From: an uncultured Lachnospiraceae bacterium
Lineage (GTDB): Bacteria; Bacillota; Clostridia; Lachnospirales; Lachnospiraceae
DNA length: 25,106 nt
Assembly: GCA_910579085.1 (NCBI GenBank)
Contig: CAJTRU010000033.1
Coordinates: 1-25,106 of the forward strand
Reading direction: 5' to 3'
Of this stretch, positions 15,117-22,373 are shown in pieces. The notes beneath the pieces are model-generated. The model had not been told where the DNA came from and made no database searches. It saw nothing but the letters and a program-made list of their open reading frames with translations. Positions within the stretch are counted from its first letter, which is position 1, and every line of letters begins with the position of its first letter. The position numbers and the translations under genes were made by a program.

Positions 15117-15665
15117 ATGGAACTTGATAAAACTACATTATTATCAGTTATTGTATGGGTGGCAGGGCTTATGTCAGAAATAATATTCCATGATGCCCTG
15201 GCAGGGAGCATACCTGGTATTGTGCTTGGTATAGTTATTGCGGTTATAGTTATTGTAGCAGCATATTTTACAATAGATGGCATTGTAACAGATATAAATA
15301 ACAGCAAAGAAAAAGAGTGGAATAAAAAGACTGGTTATTACGAGAAGAAATTACAGGCATTAAATAATAAGCTGGATGAACAGATAAGGCTTGAAAAGTC
15401 TGTTTATGATAAGCTGGATGATATACTTGTAATAAGCAGGGCCCAGATGGAAAAGGCAGCAGAGTCAATGTTTGCCAGCCAGGATAACAACAGCGGCAAA
15501 ACAGAGGAGTCCATAACTCTTGAGGAAGCTGTGGAGGCAATCAATACTAAGACACTTGACTCAGCAAAAATTATTGCTAAATACCAGATGAAGAATACTA
15601 AAGAGCTTAAAGAAGCCATTAAATTAATATTAGACGGGCTTCCAGGCGGGACAAGCAATAAGTAA
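15117..15665 (+). CDS. Membrane-anchored coiled-coil protein of unknown function
   Basis: The protein has 182 residues. Two hydrophobic segments near 8-25 and 31-52 (IVLGIVIAVIVIVAAYFTI) are followed by a cytoplasmic, mainly helical part. Residues 60-105 are rich in Lys/Glu/Leu (YYEKKLQALNNKLDEQIRLE), suggesting a coiled coil; the end is a helical, charged segment. I do not recognise the family. The ATG at 15117 follows GGGAGGG; an in-frame TTG at 15084 lies before that site. A hairpin GCCGTC/GGCGGC lies just upstream of the ribosome site, as in ahcY. A terminator separates it from ahcY, so a link to the methyl cycle is not shown. Confidence 0.8.
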   Translation: MELDKTTLLSVIVWVAGLMSEIIFHDALAGSIPGIVLGIVIAVIVIVAAYFTIDGIVTDINNSKEKEWNKKTGYYEKKLQALNNKLDEQIRLEKSVYDKLDDILVISRAQMEKAAESMFASQDNNSGKTEESITLEEAVEAINTKTLDSAKIIAKYQMKNTKELKEAIKLILDGLPGGTSNK

Positions 15666-15684
15666 CAGGCAGTAAATAAGAAGT

Positions 15685-15719
15685 AAAACGGGCAGCAGGG
15701 TTTATGCTGCCCGTTTTTT
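15685..15719. terminator. Bidirectional terminator between convergent genes
   Basis: AAAACGGGCAGCA (15685-15697) pairs perfectly with TGCTGCCCGTTTT (15705-15717), with six T on the plus strand and TTTT on the minus strand. Confidence 0.92.
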
Positions 15720-15737
15720 GAAGTTATTTATATAAGA

Positions 15738-17420
15738 TTATTTTTTTTCCATTTTTATTACTTTCTGGAAACGTTCTATTTCTTCAGCAACTACACCACT
15801 TAAAGCGAGCAGGCATATAAGGTTTGGTATTGCCATAAGTGCATTGGCTATATCTGAAAATTTCCATGCTATTTCAAGAGTTGTTGTAGCGCCTATGTAT
15901 GCAATTAAAGAGAAGAAGATGCGGTAAAATATATTAAATTTGTGTGTACCAAATATATATTCAAATGCTTTTTCACCATGGTATTCCCATCCGAGTATTG
16001 TAGAAAATGCAAATAATGTAATACCTATACATACAAGCCATCCGCCGGCGCCTCCAAGCACAGTTTTAAATGCTTTTATAGTAAGTGCTGAACCTTCTGT
16101 AAGAGTCTTATATTCATAAGAAAAATCATCACCAAATATGTATTCGTTGCCTGCCAGGTCAGTCCATGTGCCAGTTATTGTATTAGAAGCATTATCTGTA
16201 TTCTTTGAGAGGGATATTTCTTTGTTATCTTCTGGATTTTTAAGTTCCAGTATTGTTTTGTTATCTTCTGAAGTTAATTCTGTGTAATATAATGTTGTTT
16301 TAGTTATATCATCCTCTTTTGAAGTAATTGAAATAGAAGATTTGCCTGTAGCTGCGTCTTCTGTATAGGCATAATTTCCTGTAGCTGCTGTATCAGTAGT
16401 ACCAAGCACACCTGAGCTTGCAATACAGAGTCCTGTAATTGTACATACAACTATTGTATCCCAGAATGTACCAGTCATATTGATATATCCCTGGCGTACA
16501 GGGTCGTTAGTGGTTGCAGCAGCGGCTGTTATAGCAGCAGAACCCATACCAGCTTCATTAGAAAATACACCACGTGCAACACCAAAACGTAAAGCCTGCA
16601 TCATTGATGCAACAATTCCGCCACAGAGCCCGCCGCCAACAGCTTTAAAAGAAAATGCCATTTTAAAAATCATTGCAACCCCGGAAGGCAAGTTGCTTAT
16701 ATTACCTATTATAACAACCATGCCTGCTATTATGTAGAATACTGCCATAAGTGGTACAACTACCTGTGATATTTTTGATATAGATTTAATACCACCAATA
16801 ATTATAAGAAGTGCAAGGACTGTAATTATAATGCCGGTAACTGTATATGGTACATCAAAAGTAGATTTCAATGCGGTTGAAATGGAATTTGCCTGTGTAA
16901 GGTTGCCTATACCAAAAGAGGCTAAAACAGCAAATAATGCAAACAGCCAGCCAAGTGCAGAGCCAAGCTTTTTATTTTTAAATGCTTTTTTCATTGTGTA
17001 CATAGGGCCGCCGGACATCTCACCTTTTTCATTTGTTTCACGGTATTTAATAGCAAGCATACATTCGCTGAATTTGGATGTAATACCAAATGCGGCAGAA
17101 ATCCACATCCAGACAAGAGCACCAGGACCGCCGGATACCATTGCTGTAGCAACACCGACTATATTGCCTGTGCCGATAGTTGCTGCCAGGGCTGTTGTAA
17201 GTGCGGAGAACGGGGAAACATCGCCATCGCCTTTTTTCTGGCGGGCTTCTTTGCTAAGAACGCTTTTAATTGCATAAGGAAGATTACGCCAGCATAATGC
17301 TTTTGTGCGTATTGTCAGGAATATGCCTGTACCAACTAAAAGAACAAGCATAACAGGGCCCCATACAAAGTCGTCAACAATATTAAGGACATTTGTAAGG
17401 CTTTCAATAAAATTATCCAT
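15738..17420 (-). CDS. AGCS-family sodium/amino-acid symporter with an inserted extra domain
   Basis: The family signature is clear: ALTTALAATIGTGNIVGVATA at 74-94, GGPGALVWMW, SGGPMYTM, FSNEAGMGSAAITAA at 286-300 and FAFSTILGWEYHGEKA at 470-485. The family (AlsT/DagA) takes up alanine, glycine or glutamine with sodium. Typical members are 440-480 residues; this one has 560. The extra length is a polar segment at about 342-441 (bases 16098-16397) between two membrane segments, with beta-strand patterns such as KTTLYYTEL and TGTWTDLAGNEYIFG. By position it should lie outside the cell. The start follows AGAGGTAA. It is single, with its own promoter. The transported amino acid is not determined. 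Confidence 0.93.
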   Translation of the reverse strand: MDNFIESLTNVLNIVDDFVWGPVMLVLLVGTGIFLTIRTKALCWRNLPYAIKSVLSKEARQKKGDGDVSPFSALTTALAATIGTGNIVGVATAMVSGGPGALVWMWISAAFGITSKFSECMLAIKYRETNEKGEMSGGPMYTMKKAFKNKKLGSALGWLFALFAVLASFGIGNLTQANSISTALKSTFDVPYTVTGIIITVLALLIIIGGIKSISKISQVVVPLMAVFYIIAGMVVIIGNISNLPSGVAMIFKMAFSFKAVGGGLCGGIVASMMQALRFGVARGVFSNEAGMGSAAITAAAATTNDPVRQGYINMTGTFWDTIVVCTITGLCIASSGVLGTTDTAATGNYAYTEDAATGKSSISITSKEDDITKTTLYYTELTSEDNKTILELKNPEDNKEISLSKNTDNASNTITGTWTDLAGNEYIFGDDFSYEYKTLTEGSALTIKAFKTVLGGAGGWLVCIGITLFAFSTILGWEYHGEKAFEYIFGTHKFNIFYRIFFSLIAYIGATTTLEIAWKFSDIANALMAIPNLICLLALSGVVAEEIERFQKVIKMEKK

Positions 17421-17489
17421 AAATTACCTCTTTTCTGCGCTGGGCAAGTGCGCATTATTCATTTTAAATTATTTTTAACTTTATTTTGT

Positions 17490-17518
17490 ATTTTACATCA
17501 GCATAATGTGAAATACAA
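17490..17518 (-). promoter_or_regulatory. Promoter of the AGCS symporter gene
   Basis: Minus strand: TTGTAT (17518-17513), 17-base spacer, TAAAAT (17495-17490). The leader is about 65 bases and contains a GCGC...GCGC hairpin near 17440-17456. Confidence 0.6.
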
Positions 17519-17534
17519 GTAAATTGTGGCAAAG

Positions 17535-17575
17535 CTGCACATCTGTTTCATAAATTTATTATATTTCCAGTGCAG
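17535..17575. repeat. Short hairpin sharing a motif with the repeat family (possible remnant)
   Basis: CTGCAC (17535-17540) pairs with GTGCAG (17570-17575). The arm contains GCACATCTGTTTCATAAA (17537-17554), which differs by one base from 24367-24384, and is related on the opposite strand to 141-157 and 13307-13322. The rest of the divergent gap 17421-17763 has no gene and no clear further match. For the gene to the right, TTGGTG (17641) with TATAGT (17663) is a weak promoter candidate. Confidence 0.5.
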
Positions 17576-17763
17576 GGCAAATAATGGTGAAATAAACCGG
17601 AACATAACGAAGCAGGGCATTTATAAAGATTTCTGGCATATTGGTGCCGGAATAAAGAACTATATAGTATATAAAGGCTACTGTTAAATTATGTATTTAA
17701 GATTTAATATAAAGAAAGCTGTAGTGAGCAGTTAAAATAGTATATGCAGAATGGAGGAATACT

Positions 17764-18423
17764 ATGAAACAGTTTTTGCAGGATTATAATATGGTCTTTG
17801 CAATGGCGGCTGCCGGCTGCCTTACAATTATGATGAAAAGCATTGCAGCTATAGTATACTATAAGCTTATCTGCCAGGCAGAACAGATGGGTAGCACCCA
17901 GAATAAATATATGAAGGCGCTGGTGGGTAAAATTACTGCTTCATATAAGCTAAAACGTGAAGTACACAATATAAAATGTATTGTGGACAAGAGCATGTAT
18001 AATATGCGTTTCCTCGGTGTTTCGGCGGCAGGCTGGAAAAATACAGGGATTTATGGAATTACCACTGTATTTATGTTACTGGTTTCATGCCTGCTTCTGG
18101 GAGTTTACTTCCATATGCCTTATGAATGGCATGCGTTAACCGGGCTGTCAGCTATTGCTGTTATAATGCTTCTTGCAACATCAGAAATATTATTCCAGAT
18201 ACATAGGAAATACAGGCTTTTACAGCTACAGATGACAGACTATCTCGAAAATATACTACAGCCCAAGCTCGAAAAGGAATATCTTCATCCTGAAGAAGAG
18301 AAGAAATACCAGAATGAGTATTTTGAGAATGAAGAACAGACAGACCAGCAAGATGAAGCTGCTGCTTCAATGGAAGACCTCAAACTTTTTGAAGAGTTTG
18401 TAGAGGAGTATTTAGCTGATTAA
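17764..18423 (+). CDS. Three-pass membrane protein of unknown function with acidic tail
   Basis: The protein has 219 residues. Hydrophobic segments lie near 12-32, 94-116 and 122-143. The loop between the first and second (about 60 residues, basic) would be cytoplasmic or external depending on topology. The last 65 residues are strongly acidic and helical (EYLHPEEEKKYQNEYFENEE, ending FEEFVEEYLAD). No family recognised. TGGAGG precedes the ATG. The gene ends 24 bases before the MerR/RacA-like gene, so the two are co-transcribed. The acidic tail of this protein and the basic tail of its neighbour could interact; this is inference. Confidence 0.82.
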   Translation: MKQFLQDYNMVFAMAAAGCLTIMMKSIAAIVYYKLICQAEQMGSTQNKYMKALVGKITASYKLKREVHNIKCIVDKSMYNMRFLGVSAAGWKNTGIYGITTVFMLLVSCLLLGVYFHMPYEWHALTGLSAIAVIMLLATSEILFQIHRKYRLLQLQMTDYLENILQPKLEKEYLHPEEEKKYQNEYFENEEQTDQQDEAAASMEDLKLFEEFVEEYLAD

Positions 18424-18447
18424 AAAACAAGGCAAGGCAGGAAGGGC

Positions 18448-19146
18448 ATGGTTATTAGTATGGAAAAGAGATTTAGTATTTCGGATGCATCCAGGCAGGT
18501 TGAAGTTGAAAACCACGTTTTAAGGTACTGGGAAGAAGAATTAATGCTTCCGATTGAAAGAAATGCGAAAGGACACAGATTTTATAAAGAAAGTGATATA
18601 CAGGCACTTAAAACCATAAAAGATTTAAAGGAGCAGGGCTTCCAGCTTAAGGCAATAAAGCTCCTTATGCCTGATATTGCAAGGGTACGTGATATGAGCC
18701 CGCAGGAAGTGTACCAGTTAAGGGAAGAGTTGAACCAGCAGGTTTTAAGGGAGGAAGAAGTGCAAGATAAGAATGTAGTTCCACTGCAGTCAGCAAGACG
18801 TGCTTCAGCGCCAGCTAAGAAAAGCAGTGAAGAGAAGATGAAACAGTTTGAAAACATGTTAAGGCATATGGTTTCACGTATTGTAAACGAGAATGAAACA
18901 GCATCTGAGAAACGGATTTATGAAGCGGTAAGTACAAAAATTATGAAGGAGATGGATTATATGATGAGGGAAAAGGAGGAGGTACAGGAAAAGCAGATGG
19001 AATTACTACAGCAGATACTAGATGAAGTAAGACGGGAAATGCCAGAAGCTGCTGCAAGTAATGAGCCAAAACCAGCAGGTACACGAAAGAAGAAAAGAGA
19101 AGAAAGCAAACCCAGAAAAAGAAAATTATTTGCCAAGTCTGTCTAA
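18448..19146 (+). CDS. MerR-family DNA-binding protein with coiled coil and basic tail (RacA-like layout)
   Basis: Residues 8-75 form a MerR winged HTH: FSISDASRQVEVENHVLRYW, the wing segment NAKGHRFYKESDIQAL, and the helix KEQGFQLKAIKLLMPDI. The middle part, about 90-200, is long and helical (REKEEVQEKQMELLQQILDE), predicted coiled coil. The tail is very basic (RKKKREESKPRKRKLFAKSV). Classical MerR sensors end in an effector dimer with ligand Cys or a drug-binding domain; neither is seen. The layout resembles the chromosome-anchoring protein RacA of Bacillus more than a metal sensor. AGGA lies 5 bases before ATG 18448; ATG 18460 is an alternative start. It follows a membrane-protein gene. 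Confidence 0.85.
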   Translation: MVISMEKRFSISDASRQVEVENHVLRYWEEELMLPIERNAKGHRFYKESDIQALKTIKDLKEQGFQLKAIKLLMPDIARVRDMSPQEVYQLREELNQQVLREEEVQDKNVVPLQSARRASAPAKKSSEEKMKQFENMLRHMVSRIVNENETASEKRIYEAVSTKIMKEMDYMMREKEEVQEKQMELLQQILDEVRREMPEAAASNEPKPAGTRKKKREESKPRKRKLFAKSV

Positions 19147-19158
19147 TAGTGGTATAGT
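19130..19158 (+). promoter_or_regulatory. Candidate promoter for rfbC
   Basis: TTGCCA (19130-19135), 17-base spacer, TATAGT (19153-19158). The -35 lies inside the end of the preceding gene. TATAGT/ACTATA also forms a small hairpin at 19153-19170. The leader is about 70 bases and contains a CAGAT...ATCTG foldback. Confidence 0.55.
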
Positions 19159-19236
19159 TATAATACTATAACATTTTGATGGACAGATAAATGCCATCTG
19201 CCAGGTTTATGTGTGGGTGGCGTTGTGGAGGATTTT

Positions 19237-19800
19237 ATGGGTAATTTTATAATTGAAAATTATGGGGGGATAAAAGGTCTTTACCATGTGCAGCCAGAGG
19301 TGCGCGGTGATGCAAGGGGTTATTTTATGGAAACATATAATTATAATGACTTTAAAAAAGCCGGGCTTGATATGGTATTTGTGCAGGACAACCAGTCATT
19401 ATCATCCAAAGGTGTTTTAAGGGGGCTTCATTTCCAGAAAGAACATACACAGGGCAAGCTTGTGCGTGTTATTAGTGGTGAAGTCTTTGACGTGGCTGTT
19501 GATATACGCAAAGGTTCAGAAACATATGGAAAATGGGCTGGTGTAATATTAAGCGCAGAGAAGAAAAATATGTTATATGTACCAGAAGGTTTTGCGCATG
19601 GTTTTTATGTATTGTCAGATACAGCAGAATTTTTATATAAATGCACAGACTTTTATGACCCGTCATCAGAGGCAGGAATAATGTGGAATGACCCTGTAAT
19701 TGGTATAAAATGGCCAGTACCAGAAGGAGAAGAACCAAAGCTTGCGGAAAAAGATAAAAAATATCCTGCTTTTTCGGAGGATATTTTCCTGGAATACTGA
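19237..19800 (+). CDS. rfbC: dTDP-4-dehydrorhamnose 3,5-epimerase
   Basis: This enzyme converts dTDP-4-keto-6-deoxyglucose to dTDP-4-keto-rhamnose, the third step of dTDP-L-rhamnose synthesis for cell-wall glycans. The cupin fold motifs are clear: GDARGYFMETYNYNDF near 22-37, QDNQSLSSKGVLRGLHFQ with the catalytic His, GKLVRVISGEVFDVAVDIR, and YVPEGFAHGFYVLSD. The protein has 187 residues, usual length 180-190. The ATG at 19237 follows GTGGAGGA; an in-frame GTG at 19213 lies before that site. The next gene encodes the following enzyme, 75 bases on. rfbA and rfbB, needed for the first two steps, are not in the window. Confidence 0.96.
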   Translation: MGNFIIENYGGIKGLYHVQPEVRGDARGYFMETYNYNDFKKAGLDMVFVQDNQSLSSKGVLRGLHFQKEHTQGKLVRVISGEVFDVAVDIRKGSETYGKWAGVILSAEKKNMLYVPEGFAHGFYVLSDTAEFLYKCTDFYDPSSEAGIMWNDPVIGIKWPVPEGEEPKLAEKDKKYPAFSEDIFLEY

Positions 19801-19875
19801 TAAAATACTATTATAATCCAGAATATTAATTGTATGTTTGGTTGTATATAATTATTTACAGAAATGAGGACAGCT

Positions 19876-20745
19876 ATGGATATGGAAAAGGTACTAATTA
19901 CCGGAGGAAATGGACAACTTGGACGTTCACTCTGTTACCTGCTGGAAGGGGCAGATACTGAGGTAATTGTAACAGATACAGACACACTTGATATATGTGA
20001 TTTTAAACAGGTTGAGGATTTTGTGTTAAAGCATAAGCCAGATACAATAATTAACTGTGCTGCACATACTGCTGTTGACAAATGTGAAACTGATGCAGAA
20101 AATGCAGAAAGGATTAATGCAGATGGTGCAAGAAACCTTGCAATAGCAGCAGGCAGGACAGGGGCACAGATAGTGCAGGTATCAACAGATTATGTATTTG
20201 ATGGAAATGCAAGGAAACCTTATACTGAGGAGGATAAAACTAACCCACAGAGTGTATATGGCAGGACAAAGCTTGCAGGTGAAAAAGCTGTTATAGAAAA
20301 CTGCCACAAGTATTTTATAGTAAGGACAGCGTGGCTTTATGGTGATGGCAATAACTTCGTAAAGACGATGCTTGGGCTTGCAGATAAAATGGACTGTATT
20401 ACAGTTGTAAATGACCAGTATGGGACACCTACTTCTTCACTTGAACTTGCAAGGATGATACTCCATATTATACCATCGGGGCAATATGGGATATATCATG
20501 GGACATGTGAAGGTGAAACAAACTGGTATGAATTTGCATGTGAGATAATGAAACAAGCAGGTAAAGACGTAAAAGTCATGCCTGTAACAACAGAAGAATA
20601 CATGAAAAATAAAAAAGCCGCTGCAAGGCCAGCATATTCTGTCCTTGAAAATAAAAAACTTAATTCTATGGGAAGTTACCGTATGAAAGAGTGGAGGGAG
20701 GCTTTAACAGAGTATATGCATATGACGGGCAATTCCAGGGTATAA
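19876..20745 (+). CDS. rfbD: dTDP-4-dehydrorhamnose reductase
   Basis: This enzyme makes dTDP-L-rhamnose from the 4-keto sugar with NAD(P)H, the last step of the pathway. It is an extended short-chain dehydrogenase of 289 residues: the nucleotide-binding TGGNGQLG is near residues 9-16, NCAAHTAVDKCE near 61-72, VSTDYVFDG near 98-106, and YGRTKLAGE contains the catalytic Tyr and Lys. The C-terminal RPAYSVLENKKL is the family's substrate-side motif. The ATG at 19876 is preferred because GAGGA (19866-19870) lies 5 bases upstream; the ATG at 19864 overlaps that site. It is the second gene of the rfbC-rfbD unit and ends in a terminator that overlaps its stop codon. Confidence 0.96.
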   Translation: MDMEKVLITGGNGQLGRSLCYLLEGADTEVIVTDTDTLDICDFKQVEDFVLKHKPDTIINCAAHTAVDKCETDAENAERINADGARNLAIAAGRTGAQIVQVSTDYVFDGNARKPYTEEDKTNPQSVYGRTKLAGEKAVIENCHKYFIVRTAWLYGDGNNFVKTMLGLADKMDCITVVNDQYGTPTSSLELARMILHIIPSGQYGIYHGTCEGETNWYEFACEIMKQAGKDVKVMPVTTEEYMKNKKAAARPAYSVLENKKLNSMGSYRMKEWREALTEYMHMTGNSRV

Positions 20746-20786
20746 CAATACCACCAGCAGATGCCGGCTGCTGGTGGTATTGTTTT
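20744..20786 (+). terminator. Strong terminator of rfbC-rfbD, overlapping the rfbD stop codon
   Basis: AACAATACCACCAGCAG (20744-20760) pairs perfectly with CTGCTGGTGGTATTGTT (20768-20784), with T to 20786. The first two bases belong to the TAA stop. Confidence 0.9.
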
Positions 20787-20805
20787 GTCTGGTACCTTTC
20801 CAGGG

Positions 20806-21453
20806 TTAATTAATAGTTATCCTGCAAGTGTCATAGTTGCCATTCTGGATAGTAGCTGTAATATATGCTGTACCCTTAGCTTTTGCATATATTTTGCCCT
20901 TTGATGAAACAGAAACTATGTCATTGTCAGAGCTTTCAAACTTTGGAATTTCATCTGTAATGCTTGGCCGTAATGTATATTGCAGTTTCCTGCTCTCCCC
21001 GATACTAAGCTTATACTTTGTTTTGCGGAATTTTACGCTTACAGCTTTAGGTGTTACTTCTACTTCTAACTTTAACGTATATGTATTAGTTACAAAAAGG
21101 AATACTGGTTCTTGTATTTTGATTGTAATAGTAGCAGTACCTACACCAACGCCAGTGTATTCACAAGTGTTGTCTTCTCCTGGATTAACAGTAAGAATTG
21201 ATTCATCTGAGCTTTTATACGAGATATCGCTGTTATCAGGTACCTTATAAACAGTGAGGATATCGCTTGTGCCAGTTAAGATTGAAGTGCTGTCCCTTTT
21301 AAGAAAAGGTTCTGTTTTATCGGCACGTTTAGCATACTTAGACACGCTGGCAGTTTTGATAAAAGTATCAGATGATGCAAAAGCCTTGTCACAAGGAAAT
21401 ATAATAGAAACAGCTAATAAGGCCAGCATACAGATACGTAATATCTTGCGCAT
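20806..21453 (-). CDS. Secreted or surface protein with bacterial Ig-like (Big_2) repeats
   Basis: The protein has 215 residues. The first 27 form a signal peptide: MRKILRICMLALLAVSIIFP, with a likely cut after AFA. Two Big_2-type domains follow. The first contains SYKSSDESILTV and GVGVGTATITIKI near 75-120; the second FESSDNDIVSVSSKGKIYAK and GTAYITATI near 170-205. These immunoglobulin-like domains occur in adhesins and other cell-surface proteins. No sortase or choline-binding signal is seen, so it may be released or held by partner proteins. The ATG at 21453 follows AGGAGG by 5 bases. It is divergent from the two-component system, about 200 bases away. Confidence 0.88.
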   Translation of the reverse strand: MRKILRICMLALLAVSIIFPCDKAFASSDTFIKTASVSKYAKRADKTEPFLKRDSTSILTGTSDILTVYKVPDNSDISYKSSDESILTVNPGEDNTCEYTGVGVGTATITIKIQEPVFLFVTNTYTLKLEVEVTPKAVSVKFRKTKYKLSIGESRKLQYTLRPSITDEIPKFESSDNDIVSVSSKGKIYAKAKGTAYITATIQNGNYDTCRITIN

Positions 21454-21654
21454 TTTGTCCTCCTTAGATATAGATTTAGCATAGCAGATGTGTAAAAAGA
21501 AACTTTTTAACATATACTATACTGTTTAAAAATAATAAAAAATATAGATGTCAGAATAGTGTCATATAAATTACTTTTTTTGCCATATTTATTCCGCAAT
21601 TTAATATTATAATAAGCATGTAGGGAAACAATTACTATAGAAATGAGGTGTTGT

Positions 21655-22356
21655 ATGCAGTATATTTTGATTGCAGATGATAATCCAGACATTACAGATA
21701 TACTCTCTGTATATGTGAAAAAGGAAGGGTATGAACCAGTAGTTGCCAAGGATGGAATAGAGGCAGAAAAGCTTTATGAAAGCTATAAGCCGTCAGCCCT
21801 GCTTCTGGATGTTATGATGCCATTAAAAGATGGTTATGAGGTATGTAAAAGTATCCGCAGGAAATCAAGCGTGCCAATAATACTTATTACTGCACGTGGC
21901 GAAGATTATGATAAGATAATGGGGTTAGATATAGGGGCAGATGATTATATAGTAAAACCTTTCAGCCCAAGTGAAGTTATGGCAAGGTTAAGGGCTGTAC
22001 TACGCAGGTTTGTTGCTACAGAGGTATCAGAAAATTCTGATACAATACTCAGGATTAACAATATGACTGTAAATCTTGAGGAATATTCATTTATGATAGG
22101 GGATAAGAAATTACCTCTTACAAAGAAAGAAATTGAAACTATGTGGACACTGGCAAGCAACCCTAATAAGGTTTTTACCAGGGACAACCTTCTTGACAGC
22201 CTGTGGGGATATGATTATTATGGTGACAGCAGGACAGTTGACTCACATATAAAAAGGCTGCGTGCCAAAATTGATACAATAGAGCACCCGGCATGGAGTA
22301 TTAAGACAATATGGGGAGTAGGATATAAGTTTGAGATAAATGATGGTGATGTATAG
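21655..22356 (+). CDS. OmpR/PhoB-family response regulator
   Basis: Residues 1-118 form a receiver domain: acidic pocket Asp8/Asp9, phosphorylated Asp52 (LLDVMMP), Thr79 and Lys101 (VKPFSPSE). Residues 130-230 form a winged-helix DNA-binding domain (PLTKKEIETMWTLASNPNKV, LWGYDYYGDSRTVDSHIKRL, TIWGVGYKFE). Phosphorylation by the kinase encoded 17 bases downstream would let it bind target promoters. The ATG at 21655 is chosen with GAGGTG upstream; an ATG at 21643 overlaps that site. A TATAAT at 21608-21613 lies in front but without a good -35 box. The trigger and targets are unknown; the divergent Big_2 gene is a candidate target by position only. Confidence 0.96.
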   Translation: MQYILIADDNPDITDILSVYVKKEGYEPVVAKDGIEAEKLYESYKPSALLLDVMMPLKDGYEVCKSIRRKSSVPIILITARGEDYDKIMGLDIGADDYIVKPFSPSEVMARLRAVLRRFVATEVSENSDTILRINNMTVNLEEYSFMIGDKKLPLTKKEIETMWTLASNPNKVFTRDNLLDSLWGYDYYGDSRTVDSHIKRLRAKIDTIEHPAWSIKTIWGVGYKFEINDGDV

Positions 22357-22373
22357 GCGGAAAGGTGCAGCAT

